From Prorocentrum cordatum (Eukaryota > Sar > Dinophyceae > Prorocentrales > Prorocentraceae): a stretch of DNA of 22,018 nt. Made by a program: the position numbers and the translations under genes. Location: the NCBI GenBank assembly GCA_963575745.1, contig CAUYUJ010002763.1, positions 64,001 through 86,018 on the forward strand, in the 5' to 3' direction. Positions 1 through 9,258 of the stretch are shown piece by piece. How positions within the stretch are numbered: position 1 is the stretch's first letter; each line of letters opens with the position of its first letter. Under the pieces are notes generated by a model. It worked only from the letters and a program-made list of their open reading frames with translations, was not told the DNA's origin and did no database searches.

Positions 1-308
<308 letters not shown>

Positions 309-524
309 GGACCTTCCCATCCTTCCTTTTCTCCTCCGTCCAGTGAGGGCAGGACACATGGCCCACCGTGCTCTGCCGAGGCGGCGGCCGGGCGAGCAGC
401 CCGCGTTCCGGCGGCCCGGCAAGCAGGCCCAGGCGAGCCGCGTGCTCCTCGGCCCGGCCGGGCAGGGCCGGCCCCGAGGAGCCCCGAGGGTGGGCGGCCC
501 GCTCAGCGGGGCGGTCAGGGCGAC
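309..524. other. GC-rich spacer, no feature seen
   Basis: This stretch is very GC-rich, with CCGGG/GGCCCGGCC-type runs around 385-480. All frames give Ala/Gly/Pro/Arg-rich low-complexity peptides with no recognisable motif. It resembles in composition the spacer at about 3506-3651, which also lies just before a family A element, but I could not align the two convincingly. Nothing else is seen. Confidence 0.5.
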
Positions 525-610
525 GTCGGGCGTGTCCCTCTACAGGAGGAAAATTCGAAAATCACCCAAAGTACGTAGTCTGGGAACTATTGTGCGGCCA
601 TTTTTTTTTT

Positions 611-644
<34 letters not shown>

Positions 645-748
645 ATATATATATATATATATACATCTAGATATATAAAACATTTTGGGGGTGTATATTT
701 TTTGTTGGTTCTTCGTCCAAGATCCGCCTGTAGGGGGACATGCCCGAC
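525..748. mobile_element. Foldback (MITE-like) element, family A, copy 1
   Basis: The left arm begins GTCGGGCGTGTCCCTCTACA at 525-546, and the right arm at 727-748 ends GACATGCCCGAC. The right arm's reverse complement matches the left with 2 mismatches in 22. Inside are the family hallmarks: a GGAGGAAAATTC-like segment after the left arm, TAGTCTGGG at about 578, a T-rich second half and a CTTCGTCCAAGATCC-like segment before the right arm. The interior also holds a (CT)n(TA)n microsatellite, making this copy longer (224 bp) than copies 2 and 3. It has no coding capacity. The family is recognised only by comparing copies within this window; a clear target-site duplication was not found. Confidence 0.72.
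611..662. repeat. (CT)n-(TA)n microsatellite inside family A copy 1
   Basis: A T run (601-610) is followed by about 15 CT dinucleotides and then about 10 TA dinucleotides. The tract lies in the interior of the family A foldback element and is absent from copies at 1530-1690 and 3652-3819, so it expanded after the element was placed or came with a diverged lineage. Confidence 0.95.
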
Positions 749-1296
749 CTGAGGCCAGGGGGGAGGAGCAGGTCAGAGAGTGGGAGCGTGCTCCAGATGT
801 CGTGATCCCAGACATCCTGGCGTCTCGAAAACAAATATCGAGGCGGAGGTTTCTCATAGTTTGCGGCTTTGGGGGCCCCTAACGGGCTTCGGGCCGACAG
901 TCAGAGCACCATTCGGTATGAGAAACCGGTTCGGGGAGAGTGGTCGAGAGGTCGGGGGCCCGTGGCTCGGAAAAAGTCGAGGCGCCAGATGTCTGGGATG
1001 GGAGGGGGTGACAACCTTCCCAGACGGGTCATTTCAGGCCTTCCCAGCCAGCCATGAGAGAGGGCGGCCTTTTGCCCAGATCCTCCTGGAGACCCTCCAG
1101 GGGGATCCCCCTGGAGACCCTCCAGAGGGAGGCCTTTTACCCAGACTAGCCATGAGAGAGGAACGCTGGCCATGGAACCCTCCAAGACAGCTCCAATCAG
1201 ACCCTCCCCCACCAGATCAGACCCCCCCTTGCATTGTGGAGTATGGAGAAGTCAAAGCGCACAGTTATGATGGGCAACTTTCCAAGGCCACCCTTT
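749..1296. other. Non-coding spacer with a short local duplication
   Basis: No gene is recognised. At 1047-1158 the phrase GCCATGAGAGAGG occurs twice (about 1051 and 1150), and a GGCCTTTTRCCCAGA phrase also occurs twice (about 1066 and 1131), around two copies of CTGGAGACCCTCCAG, which is itself nearly palindromic. This is a small rearranged duplication of roughly 80 bp. The frames through it are proline/arginine-rich and unremarkable. Confidence 0.5.
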
Positions 1297-1526
1297 CTAG
1301 GCCTCCCAGATTAGTTCCGAGTGCGTAGATGGTGTCGAAGGATCGCTCCGCATCGGCGATGCATCGACGATGCAGCTCGATGTGGAGCCAGAGTTTCCCC
1401 ACGCCGATGGCGTCGATGCATCGCCGACGGCGCCGATGCATCGCCGATGCATCGCCGACGCATTGGAGATGCACTGGCGATGCGGCGCGATCCTGTGATC
1501 CCATCCACTCGGATCCCATCTAGGAT
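1297..1526. mobile_element. Palindromic foldback element, family B, copy 1
   Basis: It starts CTAGGCCTCCCAG and ends in CCACTCGGATCCCATCTAGG. The reverse complement of the end shares CTAG, CCGAGTG, and AGGATCGC.CCGCATCG with the start, so the whole unit is one large imperfect inverted repeat. The stem is built from repeated CGATGCATCG and GCCGATGC words. Both strands therefore encode similar His/Arg/Cys-rich peptides, a symptom of the palindrome rather than of a gene. It sits directly against family A copy 2. A second copy is at 2593-2831. The name and class are inferred from structure only. Confidence 0.65.
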
Positions 1527-1529
1527 TAA

Positions 1530-1690
1530 GTCGGGCCTGTCCCTCTACACGGGGAATATTCAAAAATAGTTAAAACATAGTCTGGGGACGATTTTTTTGT
1601 TTTAATACTATTTTTGACCATTTGGGGAGTATTTTTTAGAGTATCTTTAACGTTTCTTCCAAAATCCCTCTTTAGGGGGATATGCCCGAC
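1530..1690. mobile_element. Foldback (MITE-like) element, family A, copy 2
   Basis: The left arm GTCGGGCCTGTCCCTCTACA begins at 1530; the right arm, ending GGGGGATATGCCCGAC, closes at 1690. The flanks just outside also match in inverted orientation (CTAGGATTAA against CTAAATCTAG), so the true element may reach about 1518-1702. The interior is AT-rich: AATATTCAAAAATAG, TAGTCTGGGGA, then TTTGGGGAGTATTTTTT and CTTCCAAAATCC. It is 161 bp and non-coding. This copy is the best template for the family because it has no internal microsatellite. Confidence 0.72.
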
Positions 1691-1702
1691 CTAAATCTAG
1701 GA

Positions 1703-2592
1703 GGCCTCTGCCCTTGCATCCTTGCCCCGTGCGGCCCACCCTTGGCCACTTTCGCCGGCCGCGCCCCGCACCAGAGAGAGTTGGCGACATGCCTGGCACA
1801 AGGCCCCCGCATCCTTACCGCGCATACTCACTGCACGCCTCGGCCAGAAGTCAGGGAGGGGAGGTGCACCGATACGGTGGGGGCCCGTGCCAAGAAGCAC
1901 CCTGCTTGCCTCCAGGGTGCCCTGGGTCGAGGGTCTTGCCATGGAAGGCGTGACGTTCCCACGCCAAACGTCCATGGACGTCCTGGGGTCTCAGGGTGGG
2001 GTTTCTTGTGAGAAGTTTCCTGTGGACTGGCCTCGACTGTACCTCTACCCTCGAAGAAGACGGCGGCACGAGCATGACTTTTCGGAGCTCCGCGCGGACT
2101 TCTCGGAGGTGTCCCCTCCCGGCGCCGTCCCCGGCGCACTCCTTCTGCGCGCCAGGGGGAGGAGGGGGGCTCCGCGCCGATCCAAGAGCTCCGCGCGGAC
2201 CCTCCGAGACATTAGTTTTGACTGCAGTTCTTCTGTTCTTTGATACACTCTTCGTCGCCACGGCTGGATGCGCCTCCGAATCCTGGCCAGAGCGTTCCCC
2301 TGTGGAGTCGCGGCAGCGGTGCCTGTGTGTCCCCTCCCAGCAGAGGCCCTGGCACGCCCAAGAGGCATCAACGCTGCTGAAGTACACCCTGCCGTCCCGC
2401 GTACCCTCCACATGCGTCCCTGAAGGCACTCCTCCTCTCACCGGGCGCGTTGCACTCCTCGCAAAGTGCCTACTCGCAAACGTCCAGAACAAGCACATGC
2501 TCGCCTCGATGTAGTGGGTCGTAAAGCCTCCTCGGCGGAGCCAGGCCCTTAGCGAGTAGTTACTTTGCGGGTAGTGGAACGCGCTTGTCTAT
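1703..2592. other. Unassigned GC-rich stretch, no gene recognised
   Basis: About 890 bp without a recognisable gene. Several frames stay open for 100-215 codons on both strands, but they overlap in conflict, are Arg/Pro/Ser-rich and show no known domain. One local repeat is visible: GAGCTCCGCGCGGAC occurs at about 2086 and again at about 2188, about 102 bp apart, each followed by a CGGAGG/CCGAGA segment. No spliced-leader relict, tRNA or polyadenylation signal could be supported. Confidence 0.4.
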
Positions 2593-2831
2593 CTAGGCCT
2601 CCCAGTCGGGGCCCAGGCTGGGTAGACGCGGCCGAGGGACCGCTCCGCATCGCCGATGCATCGGCGATGCGGCTCGATGTGGATCCCGATTCTCTTCACG
2701 TCGACGACGTCCGCGGTGCATCGCCGATGCATCGCCGACGCATCGCGGATGCATCGCCGATGCACTGCCGATGTGTCGTCGATGCGGTGCGATCTCCCGA
2801 CCCCATCTGCTCGGACCCCACGTGGGATCCA
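2593..2831. mobile_element. Palindromic foldback element, family B, copy 2
   Basis: This is homologous to 1297-1526. It begins CTAGGCCTCCCAG, then has GGACCGCTCCGCATCG, GATGCATCGGCGATGC, GGCTCGATGTGGA, a central GTCGACGACGTC palindrome, then CATCGCCGATGCATCGCC words and GATCTCCCGACCCCATCTGC near its end. The right part is again the diverged reverse complement of the left. Identity to copy 1 is roughly two thirds to three quarters by eye, with indels near the start. It carries no coding capacity. Confidence 0.65.
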
Positions 2832-2841
2832 CCGCCAGAAC

Positions 2842-2991
2842 ATGTCCACATCCACCGCTTCGGAGTCGTGCCCTGGGAGCTCGAGGAGCGGTGGATCTGG
2901 ACATCTACCCGCCCGCGCTGGCGGGCAGATATCCACATCCGCCGCTCCCCGAGTCCTCGGAACACGACCCAGCAGCAGTGGATATGGTCAT
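2842..2991. repeat. Long imperfect hairpin (about 75-bp arms)
   Basis: Arms 2842-2916 and about 2921-2991 are inverted copies. The left arm contains GTCCACATCCACCGCTTCGG, TCGTGCCCTGGGAGC, GGAGCGGTGGATCTGG and ACATCTACCCGCCC; the reverse complement of the right arm gives GACCATATCCACTGCTGC, TCGTGTTCCGAGGACTCG and GGAGCGGCGGATGTGG. The loop is only a few bases. By structure it is another foldback element or the stem of one. It lies between family B copy 2 and the ACG array. Confidence 0.7.
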
Positions 2992-3024
2992 TGCGAAGGC
3001 CTTACGGCCGGTGCCGCGGACCCT

Positions 3025-3505
<481 letters not shown>

Positions 3506-3651
3506 CCGGCGGCGCATGCGGGAGGCCGCCTGTCTGTGCTCGCGTTGCCGGTCGCCCCCGCTTCGGAGGCAGGGCCCACGGGCCCGCGGCTCGGGCGGGG
3601 AGGCTTTCGTCTCGAGCTCGAGCTTCCCTCCGCCCCTGGAGCCAGGGTGAA

Positions 3652-3819
3652 GTCGGGCGTGCCCCTCTGCAGGAGGAATGTTCCAAACATAGTTAAGATA
3701 TAGTCTGGGCGCGTTTCTTATTTTCTTTTTACATGAACGGTTTTCTGACTCTTTTTGGGTATTTTGTGGGATTGTTTAATGCTTCCTCCAACATCCGCCT
3801 GTACGGGGACATGCCCGAC
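3652..3819. mobile_element. Foldback (MITE-like) element, family A, copy 3
   Basis: Left arm GTCGGGCGTGCCCCTCTGCA starts at 3652; the right arm at 3798-3819 ends GGGGACATGCCCGAC. Inside are GGAGGAATGTTCCAAACATA, TATAGTCTGGG, an AT-rich core with TTTTTGGGTATTTTGTGGG, and GCTTCCTCCAACATCC before the right arm, all matching the family layout. Total length is 168 bp. The outside flanks (GCCAGGGTGAA against TAAAGCCAGG) are only loosely related. Confidence 0.72.
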
Positions 3820-4188
3820 CTAAAGCCAGGGGGGAATGCGACGAGGTGGGAGCATAAGATGTCAGAGTCGTGCCGAGGCATAAGATCGACGTCGGTTCGG
3901 GGAGGGTACCCTCCTGTTCTTCGTGCTTGTTGGGTGCTCCTGTGCATCTTCGGGAGGGTAACCCTCGGATATTCTCTGTGTGTTTTGGAGGGCGGAGGGT
4001 CTCATGCTCTTGGGGGATGTCCTTATGGCCTAGGTTCGACCGTGATACAATACAACTCTCAGGCGATAGTCCCGTACAGCGGTCGCGCAACTAGATCAAG
4101 TCGCGCTGCCGCGCGATTCCGTCACCGCGCGTGGGCGTGCGCCTGGGGGGGGGGCGCCTGGAGGCTTTTCTGGGGGGAGGGGGGGCAG
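3820..4188. other. Spacer, no gene recognised
   Basis: About 370 bp with no supported gene. GGAGGGTACCCTCC at about 3901 is a 14-bp perfect palindrome, and a related GGGAGGGTAACCCTCGG lies at about 3952. The right end becomes G-rich and runs into the AGG array. The open frame through this region ends in poly-Glu from the array and is not credible as a gene. Confidence 0.45.
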
Positions 4189-4334
4189 GAGGAAGAGGAG
4201 GAGGCGGAGGCGGAGGCGGAGGAGGAGGAAGAGGAAGAGGAGGAGGAGGAGGAGGAGGAGGAGGAGGAGGAGGAGGAGGAGGAGGAGGAGGAGGAGGAGG
4301 AGGAGGAGGAGGAGGAGGAGGAGGAGGAGGAGGA
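4189..4334. repeat. (AGG)n microsatellite
   Basis: AGG/GAGGCGGAG triplets, slightly interrupted at the left (AAGAGG, GGCGGA), become a clean AGG run to about 4334. The plus strand is a purine tract (triplex-prone H-DNA type sequence). It encodes poly-Glu or poly-Gly on plus and poly-Pro or poly-Leu on minus, which explains the long frames across it. Confidence 0.96.
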
Positions 4335-4408
4335 AGAGCACGAGCATGAGCATGACTACATGACAACGTCAAGTCTGAAACTGCGGCTGGCCTCCTTGGG
4401 CGTGTGAG

Positions 4409-4627
4409 CTACACTGGAGTGCCTCTGGCACGCTTCTCCGCTGCACTTAACACCTTGGGCCATTTGCCCTTGGGGATTCTCGTGAGATACTCAACCCTGT
4501 GGTGAGCCGCTGCCTCGAGACAAGGCTTGCTGAACTCACGTAGCTGCTGGATGGCGCAGCAGCCGCAACCGACATAATACCACAAACAACTGCCACCATC
4601 CGCCTCCCCCCTGTTCCGAGTGATCAT
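4409..4627 (-). CDS. Possible 3' coding remnant with a Cys-rich C-terminal motif
   Basis: On the minus strand, 72 codons from a Met codon at 4627 to a TAG at 4409 read in a non-repetitive way. The peptide contains CLWYYVGCGCCAIQQLREF, then PCLEAAAHHRVEYLTRI and KGKWPKV. The pattern of a Cys cluster, a Cys about 15 residues later and a closing R-I-x-K-G-x-x-P is reminiscent of a short Cys/Gly-rich tail I associate with many dinoflagellate predicted proteins; this is recall, not a search. The frame stays open upstream to 5101, but that part is Arg/Gly-rich and crosses family C, so the real start is not visible. It could be a last exon, a transposon fragment or chance. Confidence 0.3.
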   Translation of the reverse strand: MITRNRGEADGGSCLWYYVGCGCCAIQQLREFSKPCLEAAAHHRVEYLTRIPKGKWPKVLSAAEKRARGTPV

Positions 4628-4997
4628 GCCCCCTCTCGTCTTGCTTCTTCCTCTTCCTCCTCCCGCGGCAGCGGCGGCGAAGGCGAAAACGAAGCGAGAA
4701 CGAGGGCGCAGGCGCGGGGATCGGAGATTGGCCAGTTGAGGCAATGGTGTCTCTCCAATCCTCGATCCGTTCAAAATCGGTCCCCTGGACCCCCTCCTGG
4801 GGTCCATCCTGATTGGTTCTTCGAGGCGGATCCGGCCGTGGCGACGGGAGGACTCCGGGAGGCTCAAGGGGGACGAAGCACGGCAGTGAGGGCCGCCGGT
4901 GTCTCGATTGGCCCTCCCCCGACGCTCGCTTTCCGCCGCGCTGCCCCGTTCCGCTCTCCCCCCCCGCTCGGAGGGCGCCAACTGTAATTGCAGCTGA
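4628..4997. other. Spacer, no independent feature seen
   Basis: About 370 bp of GC-rich DNA. The minus-strand frame of the Cys-rich remnant remains open through it but becomes low complexity (Arg, Gly, Ser, Pro). No splice sites, repeats or RNA genes could be supported. Confidence 0.4.
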
Positions 4998-5112
4998 GCC
5001 TGGCCAGGCCGATCCAGGGCCCAGGATCGGTGCGTCTGCCTCCCAGCCCAAGGCCAACAGGGCGTCCACACCGGTCCCGGGACCATGACGAATCTGGCCA
5101 CGACCGGTGTGG
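4998..5112. repeat. Nested-palindrome dispersed repeat, family C, copy 1
   Basis: It starts with the 12-bp palindrome GCCTGGCCAGGC (4998-5009), followed by CGATCC..GGATCG (5010-5029), CCAGGATCGGTGCGTCTGCC, GGCCAAC.GGGCGT and a perfect 11-bp inverted pair CCACACCGGTC (5066-5076) and GACCGGTGTGG (5102-5112). The second copy at 19857-19992 shares CCCAGGATCGGTGC, TGCCT.CC, GGCCAAGGC, GGGCGT and TCTGGCCA in the same order. It is non-coding and could fold as a multi-arm structure. Confidence 0.6.
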
Positions 5113-5563
5113 ATGTAGGTGTATGGTTGACACGTTCCGCCTGGATTTACAGCTCACCTTGCACACCACCCATTCCTGCACTTGACAGTGTGCACGGTTT
5201 ATACCTGTGCCTTCGACAGCGTTCGATCGCAAGCAGCACTTCCATTTGCTGCTCGCGTCTCTGAGGACCCTCTGCGTCTCTGGCTTAAGAACTTAAGAAA
5301 GTGTATGGTTGGCGCCCGCCTGCGCACCCACGACGTCGCCCCCTCCTCCTCCTCCTCCTCCTCCTCCTCTTCCAAGCGCCCCGGCCCAACGCGGGGGGGT
5401 GCATTCTGATTACGAAGCCGCATGCGTGCTCCTCCACCACACATTCTTTGTTCGACGGTGCTGCCACACAGCGCCGCAGGTGCAATGCACATAGGTCATT
5501 CCTTTTGGGTGCTGATCGTTCACGGATCGCGGCTGGCCGCCAGGTGTCACTGCATGCGTCATC
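5113..5563. other. Spacer with a short (CTC)n run; 5' flank of the LINE
   Basis: No gene is recognised. A CTC microsatellite of about nine units lies at 5343-5370. The last part (about 5480-5563) may be 5' leader of the retrotransposon that follows, but no promoter motif or element boundary can be defined from one copy. Confidence 0.45.
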
Positions 5564-6390
5564 ATGATCAAGAGCATATCCGTTCTACAGTACAACCCCA
5601 TGTCGACGGCAACCCACGATAGGTAGTTGGACATTGCGGCAGTGACAAATAAGTTTGATTTTGTATGTCAGACGGGAACGAGAGCTCGCAAATACGGATA
5701 GGAGGACGTGGTATGGAAAAGGGCGGGAAGGAAATGGGCGATAGAGGCAGGATGGGCAAAGGCTGCAGGCAGTAATCGTAGTTTTGGATGCGTGATAATA
5801 CGAGGTCCTCGGATACCTAAGCGTGCTGTTGCCCATACGTGGTCGACCCCACCCCATGTCGCAGGACGGGGGGTGGCGGTCCGAACGCGTACGTTTCAAT
5901 TCGACTTTGGCATCGTATGTGCACCTTCCACCCCCACCTTCACGAACCTCTGAGTTTCCTGGATATGTCAAGTCTTGCGAGGCTATGGTCGATTGGATCG
6001 GCCACTCCCCCTCCTCGGCATATCTACATGCTTTCCAGTGCTTGCCATGGATTTGACCTCTGCGTTTGGGCATCGACGGCTGAGTGGCAGCGAAGAATGG
6101 ACGAACGTACAGGACGATTGGTTCGGCACCTCTAGCTGGACAGGCCGATGCTACTTTGTCGCTCATTCAGGTGCTGGATCTTGTGCCTGTCAACTTGCAC
6201 ATCGGAGTTGGCTCTACATACTTCGGATTGGCAGGAGGCACCTCGCTCATCGACTATATTCTTATTCCTCGGTGCTCTGTTCCTCAGATCACTTCGGCTA
6301 GACCGTTGCGTACACTTGCTCGACAATTGCAGCTCTTTCGGCATCGCAATCATTGTGGCCATCTTCCGCTGCGCGCTAGAGTTCAGTACT
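5564..6390 (+). pseudogene. LINE endonuclease (EEP family) domain, broken
   Basis: The domain starts with ISVLQYNPMSTATHDR, a stop at 5624, then LDIAAVTNKFDFVCQTGTR (QTGTRARK at 5669-5692 stands where the family has its LQxTR motif) and a second stop at 5699. GCVIIRGPR and VAGRGVAVRTR follow in the same frame to about 5920. The reading then shifts to PPPPSRTSEFPGYVKSCEAM, shifts again to the catalytic-type block AMDLTSAFG (6050-6070; the usual Asn after D-L is Thr), and shifts back to STYFGLAGGTSLIDYILIP (SLIDYI at 6243-6260). The final SDHxPL-like block reads RHRNHCGHLPL (6339-6371), with the Asp apparently replaced. This enzyme would nick genomic target DNA in an active element; the stops, three frame changes and altered key residues say this copy cannot. 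Confidence 0.82.
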
Positions 6391-7539
6391 CGATCCAGGA
6401 TGCCACTGGAAGTGAAGAGCCCGGATTGCAGCCCACTTTTCGCATGGGTTTTGCTCTTCGGTTTGTTCGCTGGAAGAAGGAGGCTCTCATGAACAGCCTA
6501 CGCCTCGGCACTCGGAGGGCTGGGTTTTTGCAGGAACTAGAGACAACGCTCCAGCCAGATGAAGATCGCTGGAGGCAAACTCGAAGGGAGGAGCAAACGC
6601 CAAAGGCAAAATGGGGCTACTTCGTCAATGTGCTGAGCACGGCCGGGGGGAAATCTTTCTGTCACGAATGTGCAGCGCTCCGATGTCTGCCCTAGCAAAG
6701 CTCAGCACATGCTTTCTCAACTCGCACATCGACGAAACATGCGATCATCGATGTCAGTCGGAACCCCCCTCGGAGTTCGAACGCTTGGCGAATCATATCT
6801 ACCTCCTCAGCGAACGTCTCCGGTCCCTTCGGCGGCAGTGCCTCAGACAGTGGGTGGCGGATATTTTCGACGAACTGCGCGAGGCCGTGAAGATAGGTCG
6901 GCAGGCCGAAGTGGCCGGGCTACTGGGTTGCTCTCGGCTAGAGGGGCGTGCCCGAAGAAACGGAACGACAGACGTCCGCCTGTGGCCCTCCCATTCAGCA
7001 AAGAGCTGCCGGATAGGTGGCTTCTCCCAGCGCCTCAGGGAGGAATGGCTGCACTTGTAGTAGACTGGCCTGCCCATGCCGACGAAGATGCATATGATCC
7101 CGACCGCGGGCAAATGGCGAATTTTTTCCTGGGCAGCTATGCCAATGAGGGCCTCGAGTGGGCCAAGGACAACCTGCGACAACTCAGGCAATCTATGCAG
7201 AAGGCAGGGCGTCGGCGAGCTGTTCTGAGTGGCCCGCGCCGCTCGAATCTTTCGTTTTCCTTCCCGCCGCGCCTGGGAACCGTCCGCGGGTTTCTTGGTC
7301 GCATTCGCGCTGGGGGCCGTCCGTCCGGCTGGGGGCCGTCCGCAATGCCCGGCGGCCCCAGCGGGCCCTTCTGGTTTGGCATCTTTCTCAGGCAGCGGCC
7401 TTGTCCTGGAAGCGCGCGGTCCATGTCCTTCGCCCCTTCGGCGAAGCTTTCGTCTCGACGTGCGTCGGCCCCGAGGAGGAAGATGGGGGGCCTCTCTCGT
7501 CTCGCGGCTGCGTCTCCCGTCGCCGGCGCGAGGCGCTTG
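6391..7539 (+). pseudogene. LINE ORF2 linker between endonuclease and RT, broken
   Basis: The frame of the endonuclease end continues to 6695 with RWKKEALMNSLRLGTRRAGF and QTPKAKWGYFVNVLSTAG. It then passes to another frame with ERLRSLRRQCLRQWVADIFD and ELREAVKIGRQAEVAGLLGC (to about 6960), and to a third with PQGGMAALVVDWPAHADE and LRQSMQKAGRRRAVLSGPRR (to about 7215). From about 7215 the RT frame takes over with RPFGEAFVSTCV and CVSRRRREALGW before motif A. The basic, helix-like content and the RRR-A-V and SRRRREA blocks are as expected for the region ahead of the RT fingers in this type of element. At least three frameshifts break it. Confidence 0.68.
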
Positions 7540-8171
7540 GCTGGAGGCCGCGCGAGCCTGGCTACGAATTTGCCAATGTTCATAAGGATATCACCAACGC
7601 ATTCGGATCAACTAGCCGGGGCTCATTAGCTCGGGCCACCAGGGAGTTGATGAGGGGAGGGGGGCGCGTGTGCGGGGGGTCAGGGGTGTGAGGTTTCAGC
7701 TGTGTGTTTTCGAGGACATAATGGGCGTCGTTTTGTCGAGCCGTGGGTGGGGGCCTCGCGGGGGGGCCCCTGGGCGGTTAAATTTTCCCGCGAGACATCA
7801 GTGACTGCTTTGGGGAGGCGCAGGCTGCATTCGCCGAAGCAGGCGAACCTGGTGCTCAACTTTGCGTGGTTGACCCTCTGCCTGAAGGCCGCGGGCCTCT
7901 GGAGCTGGACTTATCGTTTCGCAGCTATGTGGATGGCGCGCCGCGCGAGCTCGTTGCGAGCCCGTCTGGAAATTCAGCAGTCTCCCTCAGCAGGCAGTCG
8001 ATGCTCTACGATCAGATCTTCAGTCAGTGCTAGGCAGAACGTAACTGTATGCTCAACCCCGTCAGGAATGTGTCGGACGTGTCGTTCCATGGTCGAGGGC
8101 AGCAAACACGCGATCCTATCATCAATAACAAGGCAATTCCAACGGCAGGCACCCCGAACGACGTAGCAAAG
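7540..8171 (+). pseudogene. LINE reverse transcriptase domain, degenerate active site
   Basis: Motif A is clear: HKDITNAFGSTSRGSLARA, with the catalytic-type Asp at 7587-7589. The frame ends at 7691; a short stretch in other frames (GWGPRGGPWAVKFSR, about 7745-7795) is where motif B would lie. The original frame resumes by about 7800 with SDCFGEAQAAFAEAG. Motif C appears as SYVDG (7923-7937), against the usual F/Y-x-D-D, so the second Asp is Gly. After SMLYDQIFSQC a TAG at 8031 interrupts; MLNPVRNVSDVSFHGRG continues in frame, matching the position of the RT thumb start. The two changed motif positions plus frame breaks mean no polymerase activity. Confidence 0.8.
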
Positions 8172-8795
8172 TACCTGGGCGCACTTGTGCGGCACGGCAG
8201 CAAGCTCAATAGTGAATTACAAGCACGACTCGATGCCACTCCTGCTGGTTATTGGTCTATGGGTACGTATTGGTACACTCCCAGGGTGCCGTATGTTGAA
8301 AGGCGTGCTATGTTCTCCAGCAAGGTTGTGGGCCCCGCGGTTCCAGCTCTCGAGGTCTTTCTCCCCGCCCCGACGCAGATCCAGAGGCTCCAACATAAAT
8401 TTGTTGAGCTCGGTCGTCGCGCGCTTCAAGGAGTGGCCGCGGAGTGGCGTCATGACCGCCGTCGTCCCAGTCCTGCCCTGCGTGTGCTACAGCTCGGGCG
8501 CGTTGTGCCGTTGGAGACGGAGCTTCGAGTTCGCGGGCTGAAATGGTGCCAGAAGTGGGTGCAGCAGCCTCACCTCCACGCGGCTGACTGGGGCGCGCTC
8601 GTCATTGCTATTCGTGCTGAGCGTGCAAGAGGCATCCAGATCATCGGCTCTGCAGGTGAGCTTGCCCCTCATGCGTCGCCATGGGCACGTGGGTCCGCAG
8701 CTGACGTTGAGGGCCTCCGCAAGCTGCGGGGGGGGGGGGGTTCGGCGCGCTCCGACGCAATAGATTGGGGGCTCCAGGCCCCTGGCGCTCTCTGA
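8172..8795 (+). pseudogene. LINE ORF2 post-RT conserved region
   Basis: In the same frame as motif A, this part is open for about 208 codons. It begins YLGALVRHGSKLNSELQARL, followed by RRAMFSSKVVGPAVPALEVF, LVQ-like spacing to KFVELGRRALQGVAAEW and VPLETELRVRGLKWCQKWV. The YLGA start, an E/R-rich arm, a VV...LE.. block, an R-R-x-L-Q-G block and an E-L-R-x-R-x-L-x-W block follow in the order typical of the region after RT in these LINEs. It is the least damaged part of the element. A run of ten or more G at about 8730 marks a likely site for an indel, and the frame ends at 8795. Confidence 0.8.
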
Positions 8796-9258
8796 TGATC
8801 ACGATCTTTCGGATTGGCTCGGCAGACTTGATATGAATCAACTCCGGGCAGCATCCTGGACAGTAAGTGCCCCCCCTGGGTTCAGGCTTCCGATGCCCCT
8901 GCCAGATGTCTATCGAGACCCTCGAGATGATGAAGACTTGATGGGTGTGCGCGTTGTTTTGCAGGGTGCCGGCGCAAATTTCCTACGCGACGGCAACTTA
9001 CGAGTCGTCTACAACAAGGGTACGGGCTACAGGATATCTAGGGATTCTAACTACGGATAATCAATTCTTTGTCTGTGGGCAGGTTTTCGAGGCCAGGAAC
9101 TTGGCCCACAAACGCGTTGTCGCATCGTTCCGCGCGGGTATATGTGTCATGGGCAGATCTCATGCGTGTCGGGCAGTTGGCGACGGAGATCAAACGACAT
9201 ATGCCTGCGGGCTTTGTGGCGCGTCTGGGCTCGAGCGCGATGCGCTACGTCAGAATTA
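8796..9258 (+). pseudogene. Possible C-terminal tail of LINE ORF2
   Basis: After the stop at 8793-8795, another frame carries on smoothly with LSDDHDLSDWLGRLDMNQLR and GFRLPMPLPDVYRDPRDDED, ending at 9060. A third frame then has FFVCGQVFEARNLAHKRVV at about 9065-9120 and later ACGLCGASG. Related elements often end in a C2H2-type zinc-binding segment with C-x-Q-x-F and AHKR/HxxxH, so this may be its decayed remnant, but only some of the Cys/His positions are present. I give it limited confidence; the 3' boundary of the element is not visible. Confidence 0.4.

Larger units (their letters stand above)
5564..9258 (+). mobile_element. Degraded non-LTR retrotransposon (LINE), ORF2 region
   Basis: Protein-level traces of a LINE ORF2 run in order along the plus strand: EEP endonuclease (about 5564-6390), linker (about 6390-7540), reverse transcriptase (about 7540-8180), conserved post-RT region (to about 8795) and a possible degenerate zinc-binding tail (to about 9258). 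The reading jumps between all three frames and has stops at 5624, 5699 and 8031. The domain order (endonuclease first) is that of non-LTR elements with apurinic-like endonuclease, which nick the target and prime reverse transcription there. The motif style (QGTR-like, SRIDYI-like, YLGA) is what I recall from dinoflagellate LINEs. Element ends, poly-A or satellite tail and target duplications were not identified. It is a dead copy. Confidence 0.85.

Noticed and set aside
1047-1158. Transcription terminator or riboswitch from the CTGGAGACCCTCCAG hairpins
   Set aside because: There is no adjacent gene and this is not a bacterial sequence; a small local duplication explains it.
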